Below the pieces are notes generated by a model, which worked only from the letters and a program-made list of their open reading frames with translations, made no database searches and was not told the origin of the DNA. A stretch of 64,000 nucleotides of DNA. It comes from Butyricicoccus faecihominis (GTDB taxonomy: Bacteria; Bacillota; Clostridia; Oscillospirales; Butyricicoccaceae). The translations under genes were made by a program, and so were the position numbers. Positions 55,000-63,951 of the stretch are shown here, one piece after another. Each line of letters opens with the position of its first letter. Position 1 is the first letter of the stretch. The stretch spans positions 82,023 through 146,022 of the forward strand of contig NZ_JANGCE010000004.1 in assembly GCF_024462775.1 (NCBI RefSeq), given 5' to 3'.

Positions 55000-56922
55000 A
55001 TGGGTATGACAATCGCGCAAAAAATCCTGAAGGCGCATCTAGTGGATGGCGAAATGGCGGTAGGGCAGGAGATCGGCCTGCGGATCGACCAAACGCTGAC
55101 GCAGGACGCCACGGGCACCATGGCTTACTTACAGTTTGAAGCAATGGGCGTGGATCAGGTAAAGACCGAGCGGTCGGTCGCGTATATCGACCACAATACC
55201 TTGCAGTCCGGCTTTGAAAACGCGGACGACCACAAGTATATCGGATCGGTCGCGAAAAAGCACGGTATTTACTATTCCAAGGCAGGTAACGGCATCTGCC
55301 ATCAGGTCCATCTGGAGCGCTTCGGCGCGCCGGGCAAAACGCTGATCGGCTCGGACAGCCACACGCCGACGGGCGGCGGCATCGGCATGCTCGCGTTCGG
55401 CGCGGGCGGTCTGGACGTGGCGGTCGCCATGGGCGGCGGCGCCTATTACATTCCAATGCCGAAAATGGTCAAGGTGTACTTAAACGGTAAGCTGCGTCCG
55501 TGGGTATCCGCGAAGGATATCATCCTCGACGTGCTGCGTCAGATGACCGTCAAGGGCGGCGTCGGCAAAATCATCGAATACGTGGGCGACGGCGTAAAGA
55601 CGCTGTCCGTGCCCGAGCGCGCGACCATTACCAACATGGGCGCGGAGCTTGGCGCGACGACTTCTGTTTTCCCTTCCGACGAGGAAACCCGGCGCTTTCT
55701 GGAAGCACAGGGACGGGGCGACGTATGGGTGCCGCTAAGCTCGGACCCGGACGCCGAGTATGATGAAGAATACACGGTGGACCTGTCCATGCTGGAGCCG
55801 CAGGCGGCAAAGCCGCACATGCCGGACAATGTGCAGAAGGTCACGGAGATCGGGCCGATCAAGGTTAACCAGTGCTGCATCGGCTCGTGCACCAATTCTT
55901 CCTATTACGATATGATGAAGGTCGCCGCCATTTTGAAGGGCAAGACCGTTCACCCGGACGTGAGCCTGACGATCTCGCCCGGCTCCAAGCAGGTTTTCGA
56001 TATGCTGGCGAAAAACGGCGCGCTTTCCGATATTATTTCAGCCGGTGCGCGCATTCTTGAATGCGCCTGCGGTCCCTGCATCGGCATGGGCCAGTCGCCC
56101 GAGTCGGGCGGCGTCAGCCTGCGCACCTTCAACCGCAATTTTGAAGGCCGTTCCGGCACGCAGGACGCGCAGATCTATCTGGTTTCGCCCGAGGTCGCGG
56201 CGGCTTCCGCCCTGACCGGCGTGCTGACCGATCCGCGCACGCTGGGCGAAATGCCTGCAATAGAGATGCCGGAGCATTTCGACGTCAACGATAACCTTAT
56301 CGTGAAGCCCGCCGAAGATCCGTCCGCCGTCGAAGTCGTGCGCGGCCCCAACATCAAGCCCTTCCCGCTGGGTCAGACGCTGGAAGCCTCGTACACCGGC
56401 AAGATCGTTTTGAAAACCGATGATAATATCACGACCGACCACATTCTGCCAGCGGGCGCCAAGCTTTTGCCGTACCGCTCGAATGTGCCGTACTATTCCA
56501 GCTATTGCTTTATCAATGTCGATCCCGAATTCCCGCAGCGCTGCAAGGCGCAGGGCGGCGGTATCATCGTGGGCGGCGCGAATTACGGGCAGGGCTCCTC
56601 GCGCGAGCACGCGGCGCTGGTGCCGCTCTATCTGGGGGTTAAGGCCGTGCTGTGCAAGTCCTTCGCGCGCATTCACAAGGCAAATCTGGTCAACTCCGGC
56701 ATTTTGCCGCTGACCTTTGCGGACCCTGCCGATTACGATGCCGTGGGTCTGGCGGACGAGATCACGCTGCCCCATGTGCGCGAGGAGATCGAAAGCGGCG
56801 CGCAGGTAACGGTACAGTGCGGCGGCCGCACCTTTAAGGCCGACTGCGAGGTATCGGACCGTCAGCGCGGCGCGTTGCTCGCGGGCGGCACGCTCAATTT
56901 TGCCAAGCAGCAAAATGCGTAA
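55000..56922 (+). CDS. acn: Aconitate hydratase
   Basis: A 640-residue aconitase of the compact clostridial type. It has the iron-sulfur ligands in IGSCTNSSYYD and CACGPCIGMG, substrate residues in SDSHTPTGGG and SSREHAALVP. It converts citrate to isocitrate in the oxidative branch that supplies 2-oxoglutarate for glutamate, together with the icd gene that follows. The ribosome site AGAGGAG is unusually far (about 14 bases) from ATG 55000; an ATG at 55006 is also possible. Confidence 0.95.
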   Translation: MGMTIAQKILKAHLVDGEMAVGQEIGLRIDQTLTQDATGTMAYLQFEAMGVDQVKTERSVAYIDHNTLQSGFENADDHKYIGSVAKKHGIYYSKAGNGICHQVHLERFGAPGKTLIGSDSHTPTGGGIGMLAFGAGGLDVAVAMGGGAYYIPMPKMVKVYLNGKLRPWVSAKDIILDVLRQMTVKGGVGKIIEYVGDGVKTLSVPERATITNMGAELGATTSVFPSDEETRRFLEAQGRGDVWVPLSSDPDAEYDEEYTVDLSMLEPQAAKPHMPDNVQKVTEIGPIKVNQCCIGSCTNSSYYDMMKVAAILKGKTVHPDVSLTISPGSKQVFDMLAKNGALSDIISAGARILECACGPCIGMGQSPESGGVSLRTFNRNFEGRSGTQDAQIYLVSPEVAAASALTGVLTDPRTLGEMPAIEMPEHFDVNDNLIVKPAEDPSAVEVVRGPNIKPFPLGQTLEASYTGKIVLKTDDNITTDHILPAGAKLLPYRSNVPYYSSYCFINVDPEFPQRCKAQGGGIIVGGANYGQGSSREHAALVPLYLGVKAVLCKSFARIHKANLVNSGILPLTFADPADYDAVGLADEITLPHVREEIESGAQVTVQCGGRTFKADCEVSDRQRGALLAGGTLNFAKQQNA

Positions 56923-56933
56923 AACCTGAAAAC

Positions 56934-56962
56934 TTGACAGATCACTGAAAACTTGTTAAAAT
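56934..56962 (+). promoter_or_regulatory. Strong sigma-A promoter for icd-rex
   Basis: TTGACA at 56934-56939, 17-bp spacer, TAAAAT at 56957-56962. Confidence 0.85.
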
Positions 56963-56970
56963 AATATCAA
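56953..56970. promoter_or_regulatory. Rex-like operator over the icd -10 box
   Basis: TTGTTAA-N4-ATATCAA fits the clostridial Rex pattern TTGTTAA-N4-TTAACAA in 12 of 14 defined positions. It overlaps the -10 hexamer, and rex itself is the second gene of this operon. Confidence 0.5.
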
Positions 56971-56991
56971 TATAGTGGAAGGATACAGACC

Positions 56992-58149
56992 ATGTCTATT
57001 GACCAGTCCATCATCAAAAAATTTGAAGCAGTCGTCGAAAGCCAGCTGAGGCGCATCGAAGAAATGAAGGCGCAGGACGACTTTATCGATTACCAGAAGC
57101 TAGACAAACTTATCATCGGCGTTTGCGGGGGCGACGGCATCGGCCCCATGATCACCGCGATGTCCCAGCACGCGCTTGAGGTGCTGCTGGCGGACAAGGT
57201 AAAGGCCGGCAAGATTGAATTCCGCGTGATCGACGGCCTGACCATCGAGCGCCGCGCCGAGCTTGGCTGCGCGATCCCGCCGGATACGCTGGAAGAACTC
57301 AAGAAGTGCCACGTCATCCTCAAGGGGCCGACCACCACGCCGCGCAAGGGCGATCCGTGGCCCAATGTGGAATCCGCGAACGTTGCCATGCGCAAGGCGC
57401 TGGACCTTTTTGCGAATGTGCGTCCAGTCAAGGTGCCCGAGCTGGGCATCGATTGGACCTTCTACCGCGAAAACACCGAGGGCGGCTACGCCGTCGGCTC
57501 GCAGGGCGTTCAAATCGCGGACGACCTGTTCCTTGATTTTACCGTTGCAACCGCGCAGGGCTGTGAGCGCATCGCGCGTTTGGCCTTTGACTATGCGGCA
57601 AAGACTGGCAAAAACCGCGTTTCCTGCGTGACCAAGGCGAATATTATCAAAACCACGGATGGCAAATTCCTTGATACCTGCCAGCGTGTGGCGCAGGAAT
57701 ATCCGCAGGTCGTGTTCGATGATTGGTATATCGACATCATGACCGCAAAGCTGCTGGATGAAAAGCGCCGCCGCGACTTTAAGGTCGTTGTGCTGCCCAA
57801 CCTCTACGGCGATATCATCACCGACGAGGCTGCCGAAATCCAAGGCGGCGTGGGCACGGCGGGTTCTGCCAATATCGGCAAGCGCTACGCCATGTTCGAG
57901 GCCATTCACGGTTCCGCGCCCCGCATGGTGCAGGAAGGCCGCGCGCAGTACGCCGATCCGTCGTCCGTTTTGCGCGCCTCCGTCATGCTGCTGGAGCACA
58001 TCGGCGAGGTGGAGCTGGCGAAAAAGCTTGAGCGCGCGCTCGACATCTGCATTTTTGAAGAGAAGAAATACGTGGTCACCGGCCGTGATACCGGCTGCAC
58101 CGCGCAGGAATTCACCGATTACGTGCTGGAGACTGTGTCTGCCCTGTAA
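56992..58149 (+). CDS. icd: NAD-dependent isocitrate dehydrogenase
   Basis: A 385-residue isocitrate/isopropylmalate dehydrogenase family enzyme. GGDGIGPMITA, the FYRENTEGGYAVGSQG phosphorylation-type loop with NTEG, and the metal-binding LPNLYGDIITDEAAEI segment are present. The NTEG and loop residues fit isocitrate rather than isopropylmalate, as does the adjacent aconitase. The N-terminus carries an extra helix of about 40 residues. Confidence 0.88.
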   Translation: MSIDQSIIKKFEAVVESQLRRIEEMKAQDDFIDYQKLDKLIIGVCGGDGIGPMITAMSQHALEVLLADKVKAGKIEFRVIDGLTIERRAELGCAIPPDTLEELKKCHVILKGPTTTPRKGDPWPNVESANVAMRKALDLFANVRPVKVPELGIDWTFYRENTEGGYAVGSQGVQIADDLFLDFTVATAQGCERIARLAFDYAAKTGKNRVSCVTKANIIKTTDGKFLDTCQRVAQEYPQVVFDDWYIDIMTAKLLDEKRRRDFKVVVLPNLYGDIITDEAAEIQGGVGTAGSANIGKRYAMFEAIHGSAPRMVQEGRAQYADPSSVLRASVMLLEHIGEVELAKKLERALDICIFEEKKYVVTGRDTGCTAQEFTDYVLETVSAL

Positions 58150-58173
58150 TCGTGTGGCCGGGAGAGAGGATGA

Positions 58174-58821
58174 GTGCCTGTGGAACGCAAGCAAGAAGTA
58201 TCAAAAGCAGTGATCCGGCGCTTGCCTCGTTATTACCGCAACATCAGCGAGCTCAAGGGCGAAGGCGTACAGCGCATTTCCTCCCGCGCGCTCGCCGAGC
58301 GTATGGGGTTGACCGCATCGCAGATCCGGCAGGACTTTAACTGCTTCGGCGGTTTTGGCCAGCAAGGCTACGGCTACAATGTCGATAAGCTGTTGGAGGA
58401 GCTGGGCGCGATTCTCGGCCTGCAGGATCAGCGCACCGCTATTCTGATCGGCGCGGGCAATCTGGGCCGCGCGCTGCTCAATAACTTCGATTTTGCCGCG
58501 AGCGGTTTTCGCCTGCTCTGTGCGTTTGACGCCGATCCGGAGCTGGTCGGCCGTAAGTTCGGCGGCCATGAGGTACGCGACGCATCGGGCTTGTTCGACT
58601 ATGTCGCCCGGCGGGGGCCCGATGTTGCCGTGCTGACGATTCCGCGCGGACGCTCGCCCGAATTGGCGCGCGATCTGGTCGATCACGGGATCAGCGGCCT
58701 GTGGAACTTCACGGGAGAGGATTTGCATCTGGAAGGTCTGGGCATTCCGGTGGAAAACGTGCACCTGTCCGACAGTCTGATGACGCTTTGTCATTTGATC
58801 GGTCAGGAAAAACAAGAATAA
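58174..58821 (+). CDS. rex: Redox-sensing transcriptional repressor Rex
   Basis: A 215-residue Rex. The N-terminal winged helix (ISSRALAERMGLTASQIRQDFNCFGGFGQQGYGYN) and a Rossmann NAD(H) domain with IGAGNLGRALLNNFDF are complete. Rex senses the NADH/NAD ratio. The start is GTG at 58174 with GGGAGAGAGGA. It lies 24 bases after icd, in the same transcript. Confidence 0.96.
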   Translation: MPVERKQEVSKAVIRRLPRYYRNISELKGEGVQRISSRALAERMGLTASQIRQDFNCFGGFGQQGYGYNVDKLLEELGAILGLQDQRTAILIGAGNLGRALLNNFDFAASGFRLLCAFDADPELVGRKFGGHEVRDASGLFDYVARRGPDVAVLTIPRGRSPELARDLVDHGISGLWNFTGEDLHLEGLGIPVENVHLSDSLMTLCHLIGQEKQE

Positions 58822-58822
58822 C

Positions 58823-58876
58823 AAAACGCCAACCTTATCGGTGCAGTTTATGCCCGATAAGGTTGGCGTTTTTCTT
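58823..58876. terminator. Bidirectional terminator between rex and the unknown minus gene
   Basis: A 19-bp stem (58823-58841 with 58853-58871) with A- and T-rich ends. Confidence 0.9.
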
Positions 58877-59675
58877 ATAAAAGGAGAAACTTGACCGCGC
58901 TACGCTGTTCGCCGATCTGTCCGTCGAGGAAGATCTCCCACGTATCCGCGCCAGCCGAACGGTATTCGGAGGACGAACCGATTGTGCGCCATGGAAAATA
59001 ATAAGCCGCCAGCCGGTTGCCGAGCATTCGCTGTATAAATAAGCCGTTTTGCATGCAGCAGGATAGCACGGCGGCGTCCTCGCTCGCTTTTTTGCGGCGG
59101 AAAAACGCCGGGCGAAGATAGCGCCAATGGCATTCACGGATTTCGGGTCCAAGCCGGTAAGCGTCCAAGGCGAACTGATAAAGCGCATAGTGCTCGTTCG
59201 CCAGCGCGCTGGGGCGCGGGTGGGCCTCGGCGGCTTGCCGGCAATCAAAATCCATTGGCAGCCCAAGCAGCGTGTGCAGCGCGGGTAGAAAAAGATCAAG
59301 CGTGGTTCGGTTGAAAGCCGCCGAAGAGCAGTGGATCGCGCCGCCGTCCGACCAGTAAAGGTCAAGGCGGCTATAGAGCAGCTCGGTGATCAGCGCGGCG
59401 TAACGAAGCTGATCCCGCCGGATGCAGACCGGTGTGATCCCTGTATCGCCTTCGCGGCAGAGCAGCAGAATCTCGCCGTCGCGAACCGCCAGCATATATT
59501 CGACGCTCTTCTTTTGGTAGGGCAGCGCGGGCACGAACAGGAGATGCTCCAGTGACAATCCCTGCTTCAGCCAGAACTCTAAATGCGGGCGGTAGAGGGG
59601 CTGGATCTCTCCCTCGTCCCAGATGCGTACCGGCCAATCCCGCAGCGTCGGCGCGCCGTCGATCTTTTCTATCAT
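58875..59675 (-). CDS. Hypothetical protein downstream of metA
   Basis: A 266-residue soluble protein without recognised domain. It starts MIEKIDGAPTLRDWPVRIWDEG, holds several Trp/Tyr-rich stretches (HLEFWLKQGLSLEHLLFVPA) and a Cys-Cys pair. ATG at 59675 follows AAGGATACTGCT. It is 16 bases after the metA stop and likely shares its transcript. No function is suggested. Confidence 0.7.
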   Translation of the reverse strand: MIEKIDGAPTLRDWPVRIWDEGEIQPLYRPHLEFWLKQGLSLEHLLFVPALPYQKKSVEYMLAVRDGEILLLCREGDTGITPVCIRRDQLRYAALITELLYSRLDLYWSDGGAIHCSSAAFNRTTLDLFLPALHTLLGLPMDFDCRQAAEAHPRPSALANEHYALYQFALDAYRLGPEIRECHWRYLRPAFFRRKKASEDAAVLSCCMQNGLFIQRMLGNRLAAYYFPWRTIGSSSEYRSAGADTWEIFLDGQIGEQRSAVKFLLL

Positions 59676-59691
59676 AGCAGTATCCTTTGTC

Positions 59692-60606
59692 TTAGATCTT
59701 TTCAAGCACGTACGGCGTCGTCTGGTAAACGTAGTAATTGAGCCAGTTGGTGTAGAATAGGTATGCGGTGGATTTCCATGTGACCAGAATCTCGTTCGTG
59801 GGGTCGTCGTTGCGGAAATAGTGGCGCGGCACCTGCGGGGTCATGCCTTTGGCGAGGTCGCGCTCGTATTCCAGCTTTAAGGTGTCCGAATCGTATTCGG
59901 AATGACCAAGCACATAAATCTGCCGACCGTTCATGGCTTCGACGATGTAAACGCCGGCCTCGTTCGATTCAGCCAGCAGGCGCAGCCGGTCGTCCGCGCG
60001 GATATCCTCTGCCCGAATCTCGGTGTGCCGGGAGTGCGGCGCCCAAAAGACATTGTCGAACCCGCGCATGAGCGGTTCCTTGGGGTAAAGCACATGGTGC
60101 TGGAACACGCCGGACATCTTTTGCGGCAGCGGATATTTGGGCACGCCGTAATGGTGGTATAGGCCCGCCTGCGCGCCCCAGCAAATGTGCAGGGTGGAAT
60201 GCACGTGCGATTTGGACCAGTCCATGATCTCGCACAGCTCATCCCAGTAATCGACCTCTTCAAACGCCATGTTTTCAATCGGCGCGCCGGTGATGATAAA
60301 GCCGTCGTACTTTAAATGACGGATGTCGTCAAAGGTTTTATAAAAGGTAAGTAAATGATCCTCCGGCGTGTTTTTGGACTGATAGGACTTGGTTTGGATC
60401 AGATCGACCTCGATCTGGAGCGGGGTGTTGGACAGGCAGCGCAAGATCTGCGTTTCCGTCACGATCTTCAACGGCATCAGGTTGAGCAGCGCGATGCGCA
60501 GCGGCCGGATATCCTGCGTCATGGCGCGGTGTTCGGTCATGACAAAAATATTTTCGCTTTCTAAAATGGCGCGCGCCGGCAGGCTGTCGGCTATTTTGAT
60601 CGGCAA
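59692..60606 (-). CDS. metA: Homoserine O-acetyltransferase (MetA type)
   Basis: A 304-residue MetA, first committed step of methionine synthesis. The catalytic Cys is C142 (HICWGAQ), with the family [19 protein letters not shown] segment. Residue 111 is Glu, which in characterised MetA proteins favours acetyl-CoA over succinyl-CoA. The start is TTG at 60606, seven bases after GGAGGG. A promoter with an operator-like palindrome lies upstream. Confidence 0.94.
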   Translation of the reverse strand: MPIKIADSLPARAILESENIFVMTEHRAMTQDIRPLRIALLNLMPLKIVTETQILRCLSNTPLQIEVDLIQTKSYQSKNTPEDHLLTFYKTFDDIRHLKYDGFIITGAPIENMAFEEVDYWDELCEIMDWSKSHVHSTLHICWGAQAGLYHHYGVPKYPLPQKMSGVFQHHVLYPKEPLMRGFDNVFWAPHSRHTEIRAEDIRADDRLRLLAESNEAGVYIVEAMNGRQIYVLGHSEYDSDTLKLEYERDLAKGMTPQVPRHYFRNDDPTNEILVTWKSTAYLFYTNWLNYYVYQTTPYVLEKI

Positions 60607-60647
60607 GCGGAGTCCCTCCTTTGCAAATGCGGTATTATCTACCTGTG

Positions 60648-60676
60648 ATTATAGCAGAATGTGAACCTGTTCACAA
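60648..60676 (-). promoter_or_regulatory. Sigma-A promoter of metA
   Basis: Reading leftward: TTGTGA (60676-60671), 17-bp spacer, TATAAT (60653-60648). Confidence 0.8.
60659..60676. promoter_or_regulatory. Rex-like operator over the metA -35 box
   Basis: On the minus strand TTGTGAA-CAGG-TTCACAT matches the Rex consensus TTGTGAA-N4-TTCACAA except for the last base. It covers the -35 hexamer of metA, so a bound repressor would block it. Other regulators could own this palindrome. Confidence 0.5.
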
Positions 60677-60736
60677 GTATCACGGTCATAAATCCGGCCG
60701 CCCCTTCATAGGTTTGTCCTATGAGGAGGGACGTTT

Positions 60737-63376
60737 ATGGACATGGACGGGGCCAGAGGCCTGAGCAGCGCGGAAGTGGAAAAATCGCGGCAGAAGCACG
60801 GCGCAAACGAACTGACACAGGGAGAAAGGCAGAGCTTTCTTCGGCAGTTTTTAGCGAGCTTCGGCGATCCGATCATAAAGATCCTGCTCGCCGCGCTGGC
60901 GATCAACGTAATTCTATTGTTTCGGGAGGCAAATTGGTTTGAATCGGTCGGCATTGCGCTGGCGATCTTTTTGGCGACGTTTGTATCAACGCTTTCGGAA
61001 TACGGCAGCGAGTCGGCTTTTTTAAAGCTGCAAGAGGAGGCCGCCGCCGCGCGGTGCCGGGTACGGCGCAGCGGGTTGGTGACCGAAATACCGATCGGCG
61101 AGCTGGTGGTGGGCGATATCGTGCTGCTGCAAGCGGGGGAAGGGATTCCCGCGGATGGCAGGCTGGTTTCGGGCTGGCTTTCGGTCGATCAGTCGGCGCT
61201 CAACGGCGAAAGCGCCGAGCAGCGTAAAACGCCGGGCGGCGCAGAAAAGGATTTTCTGTCGCCCAGCGGCTTGTTTCGCGGCGCGATCGTCTGCGCGGGC
61301 GACGGCGTGATGTGTGTGACCAGCGTGGGCGACAGCACATTCTATGGCAGCATGGCGCGCGAAATGCAGGAGAGCACGCGGGAAAGCCCGCTCAAGGTCC
61401 GTTTGGAAAAGCTGGCCGGGGTGCTCAGCAAGATCGGCCTTGCGGCCGGGTTGTTTGTCGCGGGCGCCGACCTATTTAACTCTTTCTTTCTAAGCTGCGA
61501 TATGGACCCGGCGCTGATTGCCATGCAGTTTCAAAATCCGGGCGCGGTGATCGGCCATGTGCTGCACGCGGCGACACTGGCGATCACGGTCGTCGTGGTG
61601 GCTGTGCCCGAAGGCTTGCCGATGATGATCACGGTCGTGCTATCCTCTAATATGAAGCGCATGCTGCGCGACCATGTGCTGGTGCGCAAGCTGGTCGGTA
61701 TTGAAACGTCGGGCAGCCTGAATATCTTGTTTACCGACAAAACGGGCACGCTGACGCGCGGCAAGCTCAAGGTGTCCGGCTTTGTCTGCGGCAACGGGCA
61801 GCGGTTTGAAAATCTGGCGCAGATGAAGCGCCACCGCGCGCTGTGGGAGCAGTTTGCGCTTTGCTGCTACTATAATAACGCCGCCGCGCTTTCCGGGAAA
61901 CGGGCGCTCGGCGGCAACGCGACCGATCGGGCGCTGCTCGAGGCGGTTGCGCCGGTACCCGCGCAAATCGAGGGCCGTCTTAAGACGGTCGGCGTACCGT
62001 TTGATTCGACGCGAAAATTTTCATCGGTACGGCTGGGCGGCGCGGGCGCGGTGTCGCTGGTCAAGGGGGCGCCGGAAAAATTGCTGCCCGCGTGCGTATC
62101 TTATTTAGATGAGCAGGGGGCGAGACACACCCTTGCCTCCAAGGCCGCGTTGGAAGCGGAGTGGCGCGGCATGACGAATAAGGCCATGCGCGTGTTGGCG
62201 CTCGCCGTGGCCGATCATCCGGTAAACGGTGAAAGCGACCTGCGCGGGCTGACACTGATCGGCCTTGTCGGAATCCGGGACGAGCTGCGGCGCGAAGCGC
62301 CGGCCGCAATCCGCGAGGCGCAGCAGGCGGGCATTCAGATCGTTATGATCACTGGTGATAACCGCGAGACCGCCGCGGCCATTGCGGCGGACGCCGGACT
62401 GCTCGACCGGACGGATAGCCTGATCGTGACCAGCGCGGAGTTGCAGCGCATGAGCGATGACGAATTGACGCGACGGTTGCCGTCGCTGCGCGTTGTCGCG
62501 CGCGCGTTGCCGACGGATAAAAGCAGACTGGTGCGCGTGGCGCAGCAATGCGGGTTGGTAGCCGGTATGACAGGCGACGGTATCAACGACGCGCCGGCGC
62601 TCAAGAAAGCCGATGTCGGTTTTGCCATGGGCAGCGGCACCGAGGTGGCGAAGGAAGCGGGCGATATTGTTGTGATGGACGACAACTTCGCGTCGATCAC
62701 GCGCGCCGTGCTTTATGGAAGAACGATCTTTAAAAGCATTCGCAAGTTCGTCATCTTCCAGCTTACCATGAATCTGTGCGCGGTCGGCGTTTCAATCGTG
62801 GGGCCGTTTCTGCAAATCGATACCCCGGTCACCGTGGTGCAGATGCTTTGGATCAATATCATCATGGATACATTGGCCGGTCTGGCATTCGCGGGCGAAC
62901 CGCCTTTGCCGGAATATATGAAGGAGAAACCCAAAAAGAGAGACGAGCCGGTGCTCAATCCTTATATGCTGCATCAGATACTATGGATGGGCATCTACAC
63001 CATCGCGCTTTGCTTGGCGTTTTTGAAGCTGCCGGTCTTTCAGGATCTGTACCGCCAATCCGCCGGACCGATCTACTTGCAAACCGGTTTCTTTACGCTG
63101 TTCATCCTATGCGGCGTGTGCAACAGCTTCAATACAAGAACGTATCGCTTGAACCTGATGGCCAACCTGCAAAGAAACACCCTGTTCACCGCCATCATGG
63201 GCGCGGTCGTGCTGATACAGGTCGGTCTAGTCTATTGGGGCGGTACGCTGTTCCGCACCGCGCCGCTGACCATGGGGGAGCTGGCGCTTGTCGCACTGCT
63301 GTCGCTGACCGTGGTGCCGGTGGACTTGATACGAAAGGCCGCGCTGCGCGCCAAAGGGATGCGGGGATCGATTTAA
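60737..63376 (+). CDS. Calcium-type P-type ATPase
   Basis: An 879-residue P-ATPase of the PMCA/SERCA-like group, exporting cations, most likely Ca2+. The phosphorylated Asp is D334 in FTDKTGTLT; the ion-site motif VPEGLPMMIT in M4, LNGES, the MITGDN and MTGDGINDAPALKKADVGFAMG motifs and the M6 segment IIMDTLAGLA are present. It has ten predicted helices. ATG at 60737 follows GAGGAGGGA. It is divergent from metA. Confidence 0.9.
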   Translation: MDMDGARGLSSAEVEKSRQKHGANELTQGERQSFLRQFLASFGDPIIKILLAALAINVILLFREANWFESVGIALAIFLATFVSTLSEYGSESAFLKLQEEAAAARCRVRRSGLVTEIPIGELVVGDIVLLQAGEGIPADGRLVSGWLSVDQSALNGESAEQRKTPGGAEKDFLSPSGLFRGAIVCAGDGVMCVTSVGDSTFYGSMAREMQESTRESPLKVRLEKLAGVLSKIGLAAGLFVAGADLFNSFFLSCDMDPALIAMQFQNPGAVIGHVLHAATLAITVVVVAVPEGLPMMITVVLSSNMKRMLRDHVLVRKLVGIETSGSLNILFTDKTGTLTRGKLKVSGFVCGNGQRFENLAQMKRHRALWEQFALCCYYNNAAALSGKRALGGNATDRALLEAVAPVPAQIEGRLKTVGVPFDSTRKFSSVRLGGAGAVSLVKGAPEKLLPACVSYLDEQGARHTLASKAALEAEWRGMTNKAMRVLALAVADHPVNGESDLRGLTLIGLVGIRDELRREAPAAIREAQQAGIQIVMITGDNRETAAAIAADAGLLDRTDSLIVTSAELQRMSDDELTRRLPSLRVVARALPTDKSRLVRVAQQCGLVAGMTGDGINDAPALKKADVGFAMGSGTEVAKEAGDIVVMDDNFASITRAVLYGRTIFKSIRKFVIFQLTMNLCAVGVSIVGPFLQIDTPVTVVQMLWINIIMDTLAGLAFAGEPPLPEYMKEKPKKRDEPVLNPYMLHQILWMGIYTIALCLAFLKLPVFQDLYRQSAGPIYLQTGFFTLFILCGVCNSFNTRTYRLNLMANLQRNTLFTAIMGAVVLIQVGLVYWGGTLFRTAPLTMGELALVALLSLTVVPVDLIRKAALRAKGMRGSI

Positions 63377-63385
63377 AATACGGAA

Positions 63386-63415
63386 AGTGCCGCCGTGAAA
63401 ACGGCGGCATTTTTC
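63386..63415 (+). terminator. Terminator of the P-type ATPase
   Basis: Stem GTGCCGCCGT / ACGGCGGCAT, loop GAAA, followed by TTTT. Confidence 0.88.
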
Positions 63416-63463
63416 CTGTCGAAATAGGGCTGAGAGAAAAATGAAAAAAATTTGGGAAAAGTG

Positions 63464-63492
63464 TTGACAAAAGGAGGGGTGTGCGATATACT
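63464..63492 (+). promoter_or_regulatory. rRNA promoter P1
   Basis: TTGACA at 63464-63469, 17-bp spacer, TATACT at 63487-63492. Confidence 0.88.
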
Positions 63493-63568
63493 AAGTAAGC
63501 TGCTTCTGAGAGAGCGGCGGCGAGGAACTAAGCAAGACTTTGAAAACGAAAAAAGTTGAAAAAAGTTC

Positions 63569-63597
63569 TTGACAAACGGTTCCGAACCTGATATACT
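63569..63597 (+). promoter_or_regulatory. rRNA promoter P2
   Basis: TTGACA at 63569-63574, 17-bp spacer, TATACT at 63592-63597. Both promoters share the downstream context TACTAA(A/G)TAAGCTG. Confidence 0.9.
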
Positions 63598-63951
63598 AAA
63601 TAAGCTGTCACCGAGAAACGAAAGAGCCTGAAAAGTTCTGAAAACTCTCCGAAACAGCGAAAAGCCATTGCTTAATGAAGCGGAAGGCACCTTGGTAAAT
63701 CTCCTTAAGAGATTTACACGCGGTCCAATTTTCCGCTGAAAGCAAAGGAAAATTGCACCTTGTAAATTAAACAACGAGAAAGCTTGACTGCATCGGTTGA
63801 AAGACTGGTGTAGGAATGTGAACCTGAAAATTCTTTTAAGAGTAAACACTCTATAAAGTAAATCGGTGGACATATGGAACTCCACTTAAAACAAACCATA
63901 TCGTCAGACTCTAAGAAGTCGATTAATCGAGCTTCGGCTCTTTTGATACAA

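Larger units (their letters stand above)
63416..63951. other. rRNA operon promoter and leader region, no protein gene
   Basis: Two strong promoters (63464-63492 and 63569-63597) are followed by about 350 bases of leader before 16S rRNA. The leader includes an 8-bp hairpin (TAAATCTC / GAGATTTA, near 63693-63716) and a GAGC-TTCG-GCTC hairpin near 63929-63940, typical of antitermination and processing signals. Confidence 0.8.

Noticed and set aside
60737..63376. Magnesium or heavy-metal P-type ATPase
   Set aside because: The M4 motif is PEGLP, not CPC or the MgtA form, and the C-terminal helices follow the PMCA/SERCA group.
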